This document shows positions 50,865-59,671 of a stretch of DNA of 64,000 bases, one piece after another (position 1 is the stretch's first letter; every line of letters begins with the position of its first letter). Position numbers and translations under genes: made by a program. Source of the stretch: Micromonospora wenchangensis (GTDB lineage: Bacteria > Actinomycetota > Actinomycetes > Mycobacteriales > Micromonosporaceae); NCBI RefSeq assembly GCF_002210435.1, contig NZ_MZMV01000027.1, positions 33,798 to 97,797 on the forward strand, in the 5' to 3' direction. The notes under the pieces were generated by a model. The model made no database searches. It saw only the letters and a program-made list of their open reading frames with translations, and was not told the DNA's origin.

Positions 50865-51631
50865 ATGACCGGTGATCCGTCGCTGCTCGCTGCCGACGAT
50901 CCGCTGGCGGTCGCCGTGACCGGGGCGATCCGCGACGGTGACCTCGCCCGGCTGCGGTCGCTGCTCGGCGCGTATCCGGGGTTGGCCGCCTGGCGCATCG
51001 CGGACCGGGTCGGCGGGGTCCGTAGCCTGCTGCACGTGGCCACCGACTGGCCGGGCCGGTTCCCGCGTGGTGCCGCCACCGTCGCCGCCTTGGTCGCCGC
51101 CGGTGCCGACGTCGACGCCCGGTTCGCCGGGCCGCACCGGGAGACCCCGCTGCACTGGGCGGCCAGCTGCGACGACGTGGACGTCGTCGACGCCCTGCTG
51201 GACGCCGGTGCCGACATCGACGCACCCGGGAGCGTGATCGCCGACGGCACGCCGCTGGCGAACGCGCGGGCCTTCGGCCAGTGGCGGGCGGCGTACCGGC
51301 TGGTCGTCCGGGGGCCCGCACCACCCTCGTCGACGCGGCGACGCTCGGCCTGCACGACCGGGTGGAGCGGGCCTGCACCGGCGACGCCCCACCCTCGACC
51401 GACGAGATCGACTGGGCGTTCTGGGGTGCGTGCCACGGCGGGCGGCAGTCCTGCGCCGGATACCTGTGGGCACGCGGCGCGCGGCTCAACCGGGTACCGC
51501 CGTGGGAGCACCGCACCGCCCTGGACGCGGCCGTCCGGCGGGGCGCCACCGAGCTGGTCGGCTGGCTGCGGGCGCGCGGTGCCGTCACCGCCGCCGAGCT
51601 GGACCCGCGCCCGCCCGACGCCACCGCCTGA
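50865..51631 (+). pseudogene. Ankyrin-repeat protein gene interrupted by a frameshift
   Basis: The first frame (ATG 50865) gives an ankyrin-repeat protein with clear repeats such as TPLHWAASCDDVDVVDALLD and VAALVAAGADVDARF. At about 51310-51314 a G5 tract breaks the frame. Downstream coding continues in another frame as ARTTLVDAATLGLHDRVERA to the stop at 51631. Adding one G to the tract restores a single product of about 255 aa. As it stands the first frame runs on as Pro/Arg-rich nonsense to 51725. It is either a recent mutation, a phase-variable tract or a sequencing error. Ankyrin repeats bind proteins; the target is unknown. Confidence 0.8.
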
Positions 51632-51685
51632 CCCGGTACGCCCACCGCTCGTCCCGACGGGACGGCCCTGCCGGCAGGGGGCCGG

Positions 51686-52300
51686 CTACTCCCCGGCCGC
51701 CAACTGCTCCTTGGCCTCGTCGTAGCCGGCCGCCGCCGGCGCGTCGGTCGGCGCGTAGATCACCCGGATCACCCCGGTCGGGTACACCTCGGTCGTGGTC
51801 ACCCGCAGGTGGTACGGGGTGTCCCCGTCGTCGAACAGCCGGCGGCCCTTGCGCGCTGCCACCGGGTGCACCAGCAGCCGCAGTTCGTCGACGAGCCCGG
51901 CGGCGAGCAACTGCTGCACCACCGAGATCGAGCCGGGGATGAGGACGCCACCGACACCGGGGTCGTCGCGCAGCGCGGTGACGACGTCGATGAGGTCGCC
52001 GTCGAGCACCTCGGAGTTGCGCCAGGGCAGCTCCCTCGCCTGCCGCGTGACGACCACCTTGCGCAGGTCGCCGAGCTGCTTGGCGAAGGGCGCGTCGTCG
52101 CCGCCGGCCGCCTCCCGGTCGGGCCACGCCCCGGCGAAGCTATCGTAGGTCTCCCGGCCGAGCAGCAGCACGTCGGCGGCGTCGTAGTCCGCGCTGACGG
52201 CCCGCCCCATGCTGTCGTCGAAGTACGGGAAGTGCCAGTCGGGGTCGATCTCGGCCACGCCGTCGGCCGAGATGAACAGCGTGGAGATGACCTTTGCCAT
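51686..52300 (-). CDS. Dihydrofolate reductase / RibD C-terminal family protein
   Basis: A 204-aa cytoplasmic reductase-like protein of the DHFR/RibD C-terminal fold. Hallmarks are MAKVISTLFISADG at the start, VLLLGRETYDSFAGAWP, KVVVTRQ and the NADPH-binding loop VLIPGSISVVQQLL with DELRLLVHPV. Such proteins in actinobacteria are usually uncharacterised NADPH-dependent reductases rather than true folate reductases. The ATG at 52300 has AAGGGA upstream. It converges with the ankyrin gene and is not obviously tied to neighbours. Confidence 0.9.
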   Translation of the reverse strand: MAKVISTLFISADGVAEIDPDWHFPYFDDSMGRAVSADYDAADVLLLGRETYDSFAGAWPDREAAGGDDAPFAKQLGDLRKVVVTRQARELPWRNSEVLDGDLIDVVTALRDDPGVGGVLIPGSISVVQQLLAAGLVDELRLLVHPVAARKGRRLFDDGDTPYHLRVTTTEVYPTGVIRVIYAPTDAPAAAGYDEAKEQLAAGE

Positions 52301-52406
52301 CGGGAGGTCCCTTCAGGTCGGTAGCCGGACCGGCCCAGCATCCCAAACTTCCCGGTCGGACATCGCCCATCCCCCGGCCGACGGTCCGGCCCGTCGTGAG
52401 CGGGCC

Positions 52407-52937
52407 CTAACCGCGCAGCCTGATCCGGTAGCGTCGGGTGGGGCCGAAGCGGGTGTCCCCGATGCCCTCGAAAAGGCCGCCGCACCGTTCGATCGTCCGG
52501 GCCGAGGCAACATTGTCGGTCGCGCAGACGACCAGCAGCCGTTCCCGACCGAGTAGCCGTGCCTCGGCGAGCATCCGTCGCACCGCCCAGGTGGCCAGCC
52601 CCCGGCGGCGTGCGGAGGGACGGATGCCGTACCCGAGATGGCCGGCCCAGTGCGCCTGTTCGTCGTGGTCGGGGCGCAGGGCGATCCCGCCGAGCACCTG
52701 CACCCGTCCCGGCTCCCGCTCGATGATCCAGCGGTACGTGCAGGTGTGGTCGGTCGCCCCAGACCGGTCCGGCGGTGGCGTCAGTCGTGCCAGCCAGGCG
52801 GCGAACCCGGCCGGCGTGTCCACCTCGTCGGACGGGCGCAGTCCGAAGCCGTCCTCGTGCTGCCCCGGCCCCCATTCCGCGTGCGCTTCCTGCCATGCGT
52901 CGCGCAGGTGGGCGGTGGGGGCGATCAGGTCAGGCAT
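52407..52937 (-). CDS. GNAT-family N-acetyltransferase
   Basis: A 176-aa acetyltransferase. The acetyl-CoA-binding motif A is IRPSARRRGLATWAVRRML, close to the consensus Q/RxxGxG/A, followed by RLLVVCATDNVASARTIERCGG, typical of GNAT enzymes acting on small molecules or protein termini. The ATG at 52937 gives the usual length. The substrate is unknown. It is probably transcribed alone, 106 nt downstream of the DHFR-like gene's start region. Confidence 0.9.
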   Translation of the reverse strand: MPDLIAPTAHLRDAWQEAHAEWGPGQHEDGFGLRPSDEVDTPAGFAAWLARLTPPPDRSGATDHTCTYRWIIEREPGRVQVLGGIALRPDHDEQAHWAGHLGYGIRPSARRRGLATWAVRRMLAEARLLGRERLLVVCATDNVASARTIERCGGLFEGIGDTRFGPTRRYRIRLRG

Positions 52938-53127
52938 CCGCCGAAGGTACCCCCGCCGGACGAGGGGGTGGGCGCGCCGACGCCGCGGTCCGGTCGCCGG
53001 CGGAAAAGATCGTGGTGGGCGGTGAAACCGGGGGGCCGTTCCGGACGTCCTGAGGGGTGAGTCGGGTACCGGCGGTGACCACCGGGCCGGTACGCCGACC
53101 GCGATCCCCCACCAGAAAGAGCGGACG

Positions 53128-54108
53128 ATGTCGACGAAACGATGGCTCGCGGGCGTCGGGTTGCTGGCCCTGACCGGCGCGCTGGCGGCCTGCGCCCAGA
53201 CGGGGCCCGGGGCCGACGCGCCCCCGGCCGAGCCGCAGCGCAAGCCGGCGGCCGTGGCGGTGGGGCTGTCCGCCACCCCGCCGAAGACGAGTTCCGCCCC
53301 GCGCGGGTTCACCGGCACCCGGCAGTACACGATCGTCCGGGTCGGTTCGTTCGAGGGCGGCCTGTCGCTGACCGACTCCGGTCGGCTGGCCGAGGTCGAC
53401 GACGACCAGGGGCGGCAGCTGTTCGTACCGACCCCGCTGGGCGGTGGGAAGTACCTGATCAAGGCGTACGCCCGGACCAGTGCCGGCCCGCTGTGCTGGC
53501 GGGTGCATAATCCGGGCAACAGCCAGCCGCTGGTGGTGCAGGCCGCCACCTGCCGGACCGACGACGCGCGCCAGCAGTTCGAGATCGTCGCGGCGGCCGG
53601 CAGCACGCCGTCGTACCTGATCAGCAGCGCCGGGGCGTTCCTGCGGACCTCCGCGCGCTCCGGCCTCATCCTCGAGGAGTTGGGTGACGCCCCGCCGACG
53701 AGCAGTTTCCGGTTCACCGACAACGGGCCGGCGCCGGCCGGTCGGTCGGTGACGCTCGGCCGGTCGGGTCGGCCGGGGGCACGACCCCGACCGGCCCGAC
53801 CGGAACGGGGCGTGGCAGGGGCGGGCGGGGCGGGGCCGGGTGGGCCCCGCGCCGGGTGGGACGGGACCAGAGGCGACCGGGTGGGTGGAGAGCGTGATCG
53901 ATGCGTGACGCCGAGGAGTTCGACGCGTTCTACGCCTCGTCGGCCCAGCGGGTGCTGGGGCAGGTGTACGCGATGGTCGGCAGCCGTACCGAGGCCGAGG
54001 ACGCGGTGGCCGAGGCGTACGCCCGTGCCTGGAGCCGCTGGTCGACGGTGCGGGAGTGCGACAGCCCCGAGGCGTGGGTGCGCAAGGTGGCGTACCGGGT
54101 CGCGGTGA
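53128..54108 (+). CDS. Lipoprotein whose frame runs on into the sigma gene
   Basis: The ATG at 53128 starts a lipoprotein signal with lipobox LAAC (lipid-anchored cysteine near residue 22). Residues 60-205 form a beta-rich domain (RQYTIVRVGSFEGGLSL, GLILEELGDAPPTSSFRF, DNGPAP) that is clearly paralogous to the C-terminal domain of the protein encoded at 54403-55218. That paralogue stops right after DNGPAPQG. Here the frame continues for more than 110 Gly/Arg/Pro-rich residues to 54108, overlapping the sigma gene by 208 nt. A lost stop or a small frameshift near 53740 is likely, and the true protein may end near 53750. Confidence 0.7.
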   Translation: MSTKRWLAGVGLLALTGALAACAQTGPGADAPPAEPQRKPAAVAVGLSATPPKTSSAPRGFTGTRQYTIVRVGSFEGGLSLTDSGRLAEVDDDQGRQLFVPTPLGGGKYLIKAYARTSAGPLCWRVHNPGNSQPLVVQAATCRTDDARQQFEIVAAAGSTPSYLISSAGAFLRTSARSGLILEELGDAPPTSSFRFTDNGPAPAGRSVTLGRSGRPGARPRPARPERGVAGAGGAGPGGPRAGWDGTRGDRVGGERDRCVTPRSSTRSTPRRPSGCWGRCTRWSAAVPRPRTRWPRRTPVPGAAGRRCGSATAPRRGCARWRTGSR

Positions 54109-54413
54109 GCGCCTGGCGCAAGACGGTGAACCGGGTGCGGGCCCACCGCCGGGAGGCGGTCGCCCAGCAGGTCGAGCCGGTCTCGGTCGATCATGTCGTG
54201 CTGGTCGAGGCGTTGCGGCGGATCCCCGGCGAGCAGCGCCGGGCCATCGTGCTGCACCACCTGGTCGGCCTCAGCGTGGCCGAGATCGCCGTGGAGACCC
54301 GGGCGAATCCGAACACCGTCAAGACCCGGCTGGCCCGGGGCCGCCGGGGCCTGGCCGGGTACCTGAGCGGGGACGGACAGCAGACGACGGCGGGGAGGGG
54401 CCATGGGGTCTGA
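53901..54413 (+). CDS. SigE-type ECF RNA polymerase sigma factor
   Basis: A 170-aa ECF sigma factor. Region 2 is FDAFYASSAQRVLGQVYAMV with EAEDAVAEAYARAWSRW, and region 4 is IVLHHLVGLSVAEIAVETRA with NPNTVKTRLARGRRGL. It belongs to the short SigE-family ECF factors (SigE in the actinobacterial naming) common in actinomycetes. The ATG at 53901 has GGAG about 9 nt upstream. It overlaps the next gene, a membrane protein, by 11 nt, so the two are coupled. The lipoprotein upstream and the membrane protein downstream share a domain, suggesting a sensory circuit. Confidence 0.92.
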   Translation: MRDAEEFDAFYASSAQRVLGQVYAMVGSRTEAEDAVAEAYARAWSRWSTVRECDSPEAWVRKVAYRVAVSAWRKTVNRVRAHRREAVAQQVEPVSVDHVVLVEALRRIPGEQRRAIVLHHLVGLSVAEIAVETRANPNTVKTRLARGRRGLAGYLSGDGQQTTAGRGHGV

Positions 54414-55218
54414 CGACATGCTCGACGACGCCCTGCGGGGGCTGGCCCGGCACGCCGGGCAGACCGGTCGGCTCGCCACGGTCGCCGAGGTCCGTCGGCG
54501 GGGCGACCACAGGCGTCGCCGGCGGCACGTCGCGACGGCCGCGGTGGGGGTCGTCGTGCTGGGGGCGCTGGGGACCGGTTTCGCCGTGGCCCGGCTGGCG
54601 GGGCCGCCGCAGGCCACCGTGCCCGTCGGTCCGCCCGCCACGACGTCGGCACCGCCCACGGCGACCCCGTCGACCGGGCCGACGCCGCGTACCCCGGCGA
54701 CCGACGGGTCGACGTCCGGCGCGACGGGTGCCACCCCGGGTACGCCGCAGGGTTCGGCGACCGCCGATCCGTTGCGGCTCGGGCAGCGCCGGTACGCCCT
54801 GGTGCGGTCCGCGGCGGCGGAGGGCGCGGTGTCCCTGCTCGACGACGGCCGGCTCGGCGAGGTCGACGGTGACGAGGGCCGGTCGCTGTTCGTCTTCGTG
54901 CCCCAGGGCTCCGGCACCTACCTGGTCCGCACCGCCGAACCGGACGCCGACGGCGACCTGGCCTGCTGGCAGGTCCGCTCGTCGGGTTCCCAGCCGCTGA
55001 CCGTGGCAGGGGCCCCGTGCGAGCCGACGGAACCGCGGCAACTGTTCTCGATCGCGGTCGACGGCACGGCCGGCGGCCAGCGGACCTACGCCATCAGCAA
55101 CAACTCGGCGTACCTCCAGTTCTCCAGCCGTCGCGGGCTGATCCTCGAGGAACTGGGCGACGCCCCGCTGACGACGGTGTTCCGGTTCGTCGACAACGGC
55201 CCCGCGCCGCAGGGCTGA
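54403..55218 (+). CDS. Single-pass membrane protein, probable partner of the ECF sigma factor
   Basis: A 271-aa protein. The ATG at 54403 follows GGGGAGGGG and overlaps the sigma gene. The N-terminal 45 residues are cytoplasmic and helical (LDDALRGLARHAGQTGRL) with an Arg-rich patch, then one membrane helix (ATAAVGVVVLGALGTGFAV), a Thr/Pro linker and an extracytoplasmic beta domain (about 125-271) paralogous to the lipoprotein at 53128. There is no zinc-finger motif. Position and topology suggest an anti-sigma or sensor, but no recognised anti-sigma domain is present. Confidence 0.78.
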   Translation: MGSDDMLDDALRGLARHAGQTGRLATVAEVRRRGDHRRRRRHVATAAVGVVVLGALGTGFAVARLAGPPQATVPVGPPATTSAPPTATPSTGPTPRTPATDGSTSGATGATPGTPQGSATADPLRLGQRRYALVRSAAAEGAVSLLDDGRLGEVDGDEGRSLFVFVPQGSGTYLVRTAEPDADGDLACWQVRSSGSQPLTVAGAPCEPTEPRQLFSIAVDGTAGGQRTYAISNNSAYLQFSSRRGLILEELGDAPLTTVFRFVDNGPAPQG

Positions 55219-55245
55219 CCCCGGCGGGGCGGGTGCGGGCCGCGC

Positions 55246-55776
55246 TCACCGCCGGGGCAGGCCGGCCACCCAGCGGTCCAGTTCCGCCGGGGAGCCGAAG
55301 CGCAGCACGGGCGGTCCGGTGGGGTCGGCCTGCCAGGCCCGCATCCGGCGGCGGGCCCGGCCGAACGCGCCGACGTGCCAGAGCAGGATCGAGTCCCGGG
55401 ACAGCACGCTGCCCAGCGTCTCCCGGTTGCCGTTGCAGATCACCTCGCCGGTCACCAGCCGGCTGACGGTACGGCGCAGCAGCCGCCCGAAGGACCGCCA
55501 GCGCGGGTAGTCCAGGGCGACGACGAGGTCGGCGCGGGCCAGCGGCACGTCCCGCCACCCGTGGTAGGCCCCGTCGATGATCCACCGTTCGCCCCGGCAG
55601 ATCCGGGTGATCCGGTCGCGTTGCTCGGCCACCGGCACCTCGACCCAGCCGGGCTGCCACAGCAGGTCGTCGACGGGGTGCCAGGGCAGGCCCAGCCGGT
55701 CGGCCAGCCGCGCGGCGAGGGTGGACTTGCCCGCGCCGTACACCCCGTAGACCAGGATGCGGGACGGTGCGCTCAT
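55246..55776 (-). CDS. P-loop kinase-like protein (adenylate kinase / FlaR-like)
   Basis: A 176-aa P-loop NTPase with Walker A GVYGAGKST at the N-terminus, then WHPVDDLLWQPGW, RWIIDGAYHGW, and an Arg-rich lid (RRTVSRLVTGEVICNGNRE). This matches the adenylate kinase-like group often labelled topology modulation protein. Members probably phosphorylate a small molecule or nucleotide, but no substrate is established. The ATG at 55776 gives the normal length. It converges with the membrane protein gene across 27 nt. Confidence 0.85.
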   Translation of the reverse strand: MSAPSRILVYGVYGAGKSTLAARLADRLGLPWHPVDDLLWQPGWVEVPVAEQRDRITRICRGERWIIDGAYHGWRDVPLARADLVVALDYPRWRSFGRLLRRTVSRLVTGEVICNGNRETLGSVLSRDSILLWHVGAFGRARRRMRAWQADPTGPPVLRFGSPAELDRWVAGLPRR

Positions 55777-55916
55777 CCGGGCAGCCTACGCAGCAGGTAC
55801 GCGGTCCGCACGGTGCGCCCGGGGCGGTCCGGCGCGACGGTCGCCGGGCGCGGACGGCCGGTCGCCGGCCGGCACGGCGGGCGTCGATGCCTCTTGTCGG
55901 AATCTCCCGCCGTCCA

Positions 55917-55948
55917 TTAGTTTGTTTAACATCCAGACCAACTAGCTC
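55917..55948. promoter_or_regulatory. AT-rich operator or promoter candidate upstream of the second sugar importer
   Basis: ATTAGTTTGTTTAACATCC followed by AGACCAACTAG stands out in a GC-rich background. The outer arms TAGTTTG and CCAACTA form an imperfect inverted repeat. It ends about 50 nt before the binding-protein start, a usual site for a sugar-responsive repressor. The regulator is not encoded nearby. Confidence 0.45.
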
Positions 55949-55995
55949 CACTTCCACCTGCGAATCCACCACCAGCCCTTTCCAAGGGGGGACCG

Positions 55996-57675
55996 ATGAC
56001 ACCCCAGCAACCCGGCTCGACGGCCTCGCGCCGCCACTTCCTCGGCCTGGTCGGCCTCGGCACGGCCGCCATCGCCGGCGGCCCCCTGCTCGCCGGGTGC
56101 TCCGAGAAGCCGGCCGGCTCCGGCGCCGCGCAGAACCTGGACTCCTTAGCCAACCTGCTGCCGACGCGGAAGGACCTCGCCCAGAGCATCAAGCCCGACA
56201 TCATCGGCACCCGCCCGGTGCCCGACGGCTACACGAAGTACCCGACCTCGCTGATCGACGCGATCACCGAGCGGCCCGGCACCAGCGGCAAGGAGATCAC
56301 CGCGATGACCCCCGCGTGGGGTCCGGCCCCACCCGGGGCCGCGCAGAGTGCCTACCTCCAGGCGGTCAACGCGAAGCTGGGCACGCCGGTGAACTTCACC
56401 ATCCAGGACGGCAACACCTACGCCGACAAGCTCAACGCGATGCTCGGCGCGCGGGACGTCCCGGAGCTGCTCTGCGTGCCGGCCTGGGAGGTGGACAAGA
56501 TCCCGCGCTTCTCCGAGGCGATCAAGGTGCTCTTCGAGGACCTCACCGACCACCTCAAGGGCGACGCGGCCAACGCGTACCCGATGCTGGCCTCGTTCCC
56601 CACCGGCGCCTGGCGCAACTCGCTGTGGAACGAGCGGCTGATGGCCGTGCCCAACCCGACCGACGGGCCGTTCCCCTGGGCGTTGTTCACCCGCAAGGAC
56701 CTGCTCGACGCGCGCGGGCTGGCGGTGCCGGCGTCGCTCGACGACCTGCTCACCGTGGCCAAGCAGGTCACCGACCCGGCCAAGAAGGTGTGGGCGTTCG
56801 ACAACGTCTTCGACATGATCCAGATGTACCACAAGGTGCCGGCCTCCAAGCAGGGCTGGCGGCTGAAGGCCGACGGGACCCCGGAGTTCAAGTACGAGAC
56901 CCCGGAGTACCGGCAGGCCGTCGAGGTGATGGCCAAGATCTACAAGGACGGTCTGGTCCACCCCGAGATCATCGCCAGCAAGGGCGCGGACAGCGCCCAA
57001 CTGTTCGCCAAGAACGGCGCGATCGTCTTCACCCGCAACGGGGTGGGCTTCTGGCAGGGCGCCCAGGCCGAGCACCAGAAGGTCAACCCCAAGCTGAACA
57101 TCCAGCCGGTGCCGGTCTTCTCGGCCACCGGCGGCGACCCCCTGGTCTGGGGCGACGACGAGCCGATCTCCTTCACCTTCGTCAAGAAGGGCGTCGGCAA
57201 GGACCGGGTCGAGGAACTGCTGCGGATCATGAACTGGTGCTCCGCGCCGCTCGGCACGCAGGAGGCGCAGCTGCGGGACTACGGAGTGGCGGGCAAGCAC
57301 CACACCAGCACGCCGAACGGGCCGGTCAAGACCGACCTGGCGTTCAAGGAGATCGCCAACCAGTACTTCTTCATCAGCGGCCGCAACCCCACCATCGGCC
57401 CGTACCCGGAGACCCCGAACTACGTGCCGGACCTGCTGAACTACTCCAACGCCATGGTGAAGTTCCTGGAGAAGGACCCGTGGGACGGGGTGAAGCTGGA
57501 GATGCCGGCCGCGTACAAGGCCAACCAGGTGCCCACCGAGGACAAGATCACCGACATGCTGCGGGGCCGCCGGCCGCTGTCCGACATCGACGCCATCGTG
57601 CAGGAGTGGAAGGCCAACGGGGGCGAGGAAGCGCGGGAACTGCTCGCCAAGTCGCTGCCCAAGGCCGGGCGATGA
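55996..57675 (+). CDS. LplA-type ABC sugar-binding lipoprotein with Tat-like signal
   Basis: A 559-aa extracellular solute-binding protein. The ATG at 55996 follows GGGGGGA. The N-terminus combines a twin-arginine motif, SRRHFLGLVGLG, with the lipobox LLAGC. The body is the long family 1 binding protein typical of LplA/YtcQ systems that import complex oligosaccharides such as pectin or mannan fragments (NDGNTYADKL-like and NPTIGPYPETPNYVPD segments). It overlaps the first permease gene by ATGA. There is no sugar hydrolase or regulator next to it, so the substrate is unknown. Confidence 0.93.
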   Translation: MTPQQPGSTASRRHFLGLVGLGTAAIAGGPLLAGCSEKPAGSGAAQNLDSLANLLPTRKDLAQSIKPDIIGTRPVPDGYTKYPTSLIDAITERPGTSGKEITAMTPAWGPAPPGAAQSAYLQAVNAKLGTPVNFTIQDGNTYADKLNAMLGARDVPELLCVPAWEVDKIPRFSEAIKVLFEDLTDHLKGDAANAYPMLASFPTGAWRNSLWNERLMAVPNPTDGPFPWALFTRKDLLDARGLAVPASLDDLLTVAKQVTDPAKKVWAFDNVFDMIQMYHKVPASKQGWRLKADGTPEFKYETPEYRQAVEVMAKIYKDGLVHPEIIASKGADSAQLFAKNGAIVFTRNGVGFWQGAQAEHQKVNPKLNIQPVPVFSATGGDPLVWGDDEPISFTFVKKGVGKDRVEELLRIMNWCSAPLGTQEAQLRDYGVAGKHHTSTPNGPVKTDLAFKEIANQYFFISGRNPTIGPYPETPNYVPDLLNYSNAMVKFLEKDPWDGVKLEMPAAYKANQVPTEDKITDMLRGRRPLSDIDAIVQEWKANGGEEARELLAKSLPKAGR

Positions 57676-58694
57676 CCATTCGCGACACCACCGTCGTGGC
57701 CGGGTCCGACCGGACCCGGCCCGACGGGCCAACCCGGGCGGGGCGCGGCCGCCGCCCCGCCCGTCGCCGGGTGCCGCTGCGCACCCGGCTCGCCCGGGAC
57801 TGGCAGCTGCTGCTCATGGTGACGCCCGGGTTCCTCGTCCTGCTGGTCTTCAGCTACCTGCCGATCCTGGGCAACGTCATCGCCTTCCAGGACTACAACC
57901 CCTACCTGGGGGACAACCCGTTGCAGGCGTTCGCCCGCAGCAACTGGATCGGCTTCGGGCAGTTCCAGCTGTTGTTCGAGGACTCGGCGTTCTGGGACGC
58001 GCTGCGCAACACCCTGGCGATCACCGCGTTCCAGCTGGTGTTCTTCTTCCCGCTGCCGATCTTCCTGGCGATCATGCTGCACAACCTGCTGTCCAGCCGG
58101 TGGCGTGGCTTCGTGCAGACCGTCGTCTACCTGCCACACTTCTTCAGCTGGGTGCTCGTGGTCAGCTTCTTCGTCGCCATGCTCGGCGGTGCCGGCCTGC
58201 TCGCGCAGACCATGCGCGACGCCGGCATGCAGCCGTGGAACGTGATGACCAACCCGGACACGTTCATCATCCTGGTCACCGCCGAGGCGGTCTGGAAGGA
58301 CGTCGGCTGGGGCACCATCGTCTTCCTCGCCGCGTTGTCCACCATCGACACCAGCCTCTACGAGGCGGCGGCGGCCGACGGCGCCGGCCGGTGGCGGCGG
58401 CTGTGGCACATCACCCTGCCCGGCCTGCGCCCGGTGATCGTGCTGCTGCTCATCCTGCGGCTGGGCGACGCGCTCTCGGTCGGCTTCGAACAGTTCCTGC
58501 TGCAACGCGACGCGGTGGGCCGGCAGGCCGCCGAGGTGCTCGACACGTTCGTCTACCACTTCTCCATCGCCACCGGGAACTACGGCTACGGCGCGGCGGC
58601 CGGCCTGTTCAAGGCGGCGATCGGGCTGGGCCTGATCCTGGCCGCGAACCGGGTCGCGCACCTGCTCGGCGAACGGGGGATCTACTCGAAATGA
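57672..58694 (+). CDS. LplB-type ABC sugar transporter permease
   Basis: A 340-aa permease with an Arg-rich N-terminus (RRPARRRVPLRTRLARDW), then six helices beginning LLLMVTPGFLVLLVFSYLP. The motif NVIAFQDYNPY is typical of LplB/YteP permeases, and the ATPase-docking loop is LYEAAAADGAGRWRRLWHITLP. The ATG at 57672 overlaps the binding-protein stop. It is coupled to the next permease by another ATGA. The ATPase is not encoded here and is presumably a shared MsiK-type protein. Confidence 0.93.
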   Translation: MTIRDTTVVAGSDRTRPDGPTRAGRGRRPARRRVPLRTRLARDWQLLLMVTPGFLVLLVFSYLPILGNVIAFQDYNPYLGDNPLQAFARSNWIGFGQFQLLFEDSAFWDALRNTLAITAFQLVFFFPLPIFLAIMLHNLLSSRWRGFVQTVVYLPHFFSWVLVVSFFVAMLGGAGLLAQTMRDAGMQPWNVMTNPDTFIILVTAEAVWKDVGWGTIVFLAALSTIDTSLYEAAAADGAGRWRRLWHITLPGLRPVIVLLLILRLGDALSVGFEQFLLQRDAVGRQAAEVLDTFVYHFSIATGNYGYGAAAGLFKAAIGLGLILAANRVAHLLGERGIYSK

Positions 58695-59614
58695 CCACCA
58701 CCGTCGCACCGAGGGCCCGCGCGGGGCGCGACCGCCGGCCGGTCTGGGAGGAACCACCGACCCGGATCGGCCAGGGGCTCAAGGCCACCTTCCTGGCCCT
58801 GCTCGTGCTCAGCGTGCTCTTCCCGCTCTGGGTGATCCTGGTGACCAGCCTGTCCTCCCGGGAGACCCTCGCCGAGGCCGGCGGCCTCGTGGTCGTCCCC
58901 CGGGGCATCGACACCGCCGCCTACGAGACGATCTTCGCCGGTGGGGCGGTCACCCGGGCCCTGTGGATCAGCACGCTGGTCACCGTCATCGGCAGCGCGC
59001 TGGCGCTGACCGTGACGGTGCTCGCCGCGTACGGGCTGTCCCAGCCGCGTTCGGTGGGCTACCGCTGGCTGCTGGTCTACTTCCTGGTCCCGTTCCTGGT
59101 CTACCCGCCGCTGGTGCCGAAGTACCTGGTGGTGACCGGGCTGGGCCTCAAGGACACCATCTGGGCGCTGGTCCTGCCGCCGGCGATCAGCGTGTTCAAC
59201 CTGGTCGTGGTGCGGGGCTTCTTCCAGGGCATCCCGCAGGAGCTGCTGGACAGCGCCCGGGTCGACGGGGCCAGCCACTTCCGTACCCTGATGCGGATCG
59301 TGCTGCCGTTGTCCCGGGCGGTCATCGCCGTGGTGGGGTTGTTCTACGCGGTGAGCTACTGGAACGTCTGGTTCGACGCGCTGCTGTTCATCGACCGCAA
59401 CGACATGTACCCGATCCAGCGGGTGTTGCAGAGCTACCTGCTGGCCGGGCAGGCCCCGCACACCTCCGGCGGCAGCACCGGGGTGTCGATGCCACCGACC
59501 GAGGCGATCAAGATGGCGGTGGTGGTGCTCACCGTCGCCCCGATCGTCGCGGTCTACCCGTTCATCCAGCGGCACTTCATCAAGGGCGTGCTGATCGGCG
59601 CCGTGAAGGGCTGA
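58691..59614 (+). CDS. LplC-type ABC sugar transporter permease
   Basis: A 307-aa permease with six helices, starting AFLALLVLSVLFPLWVILVTS-like sequence, and the ATPase-docking loop ELLDSARVDGASHFRTLMRIVLP. Segment SYWNVWFDALLFIDR is characteristic of LplC/YtcP. The ATG at 58691 overlaps the LplB-type gene as ATGA, completing a three-gene importer operon. It ends in the usual FIKGVLIGAVKG. The next gene, an ABC ATPase, starts 57 nt later but has an exporter-type partner and is probably unrelated. Confidence 0.93.
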   Translation: MTTTVAPRARAGRDRRPVWEEPPTRIGQGLKATFLALLVLSVLFPLWVILVTSLSSRETLAEAGGLVVVPRGIDTAAYETIFAGGAVTRALWISTLVTVIGSALALTVTVLAAYGLSQPRSVGYRWLLVYFLVPFLVYPPLVPKYLVVTGLGLKDTIWALVLPPAISVFNLVVVRGFFQGIPQELLDSARVDGASHFRTLMRIVLPLSRAVIAVVGLFYAVSYWNVWFDALLFIDRNDMYPIQRVLQSYLLAGQAPHTSGGSTGVSMPPTEAIKMAVVVLTVAPIVAVYPFIQRHFIKGVLIGAVKG

Positions 59615-59671
59615 CCGTCGCGGCGGGCCGGGTCGGCGGGGGTGCCGGCCCGCGTGCGACAGTAGGCGGTC

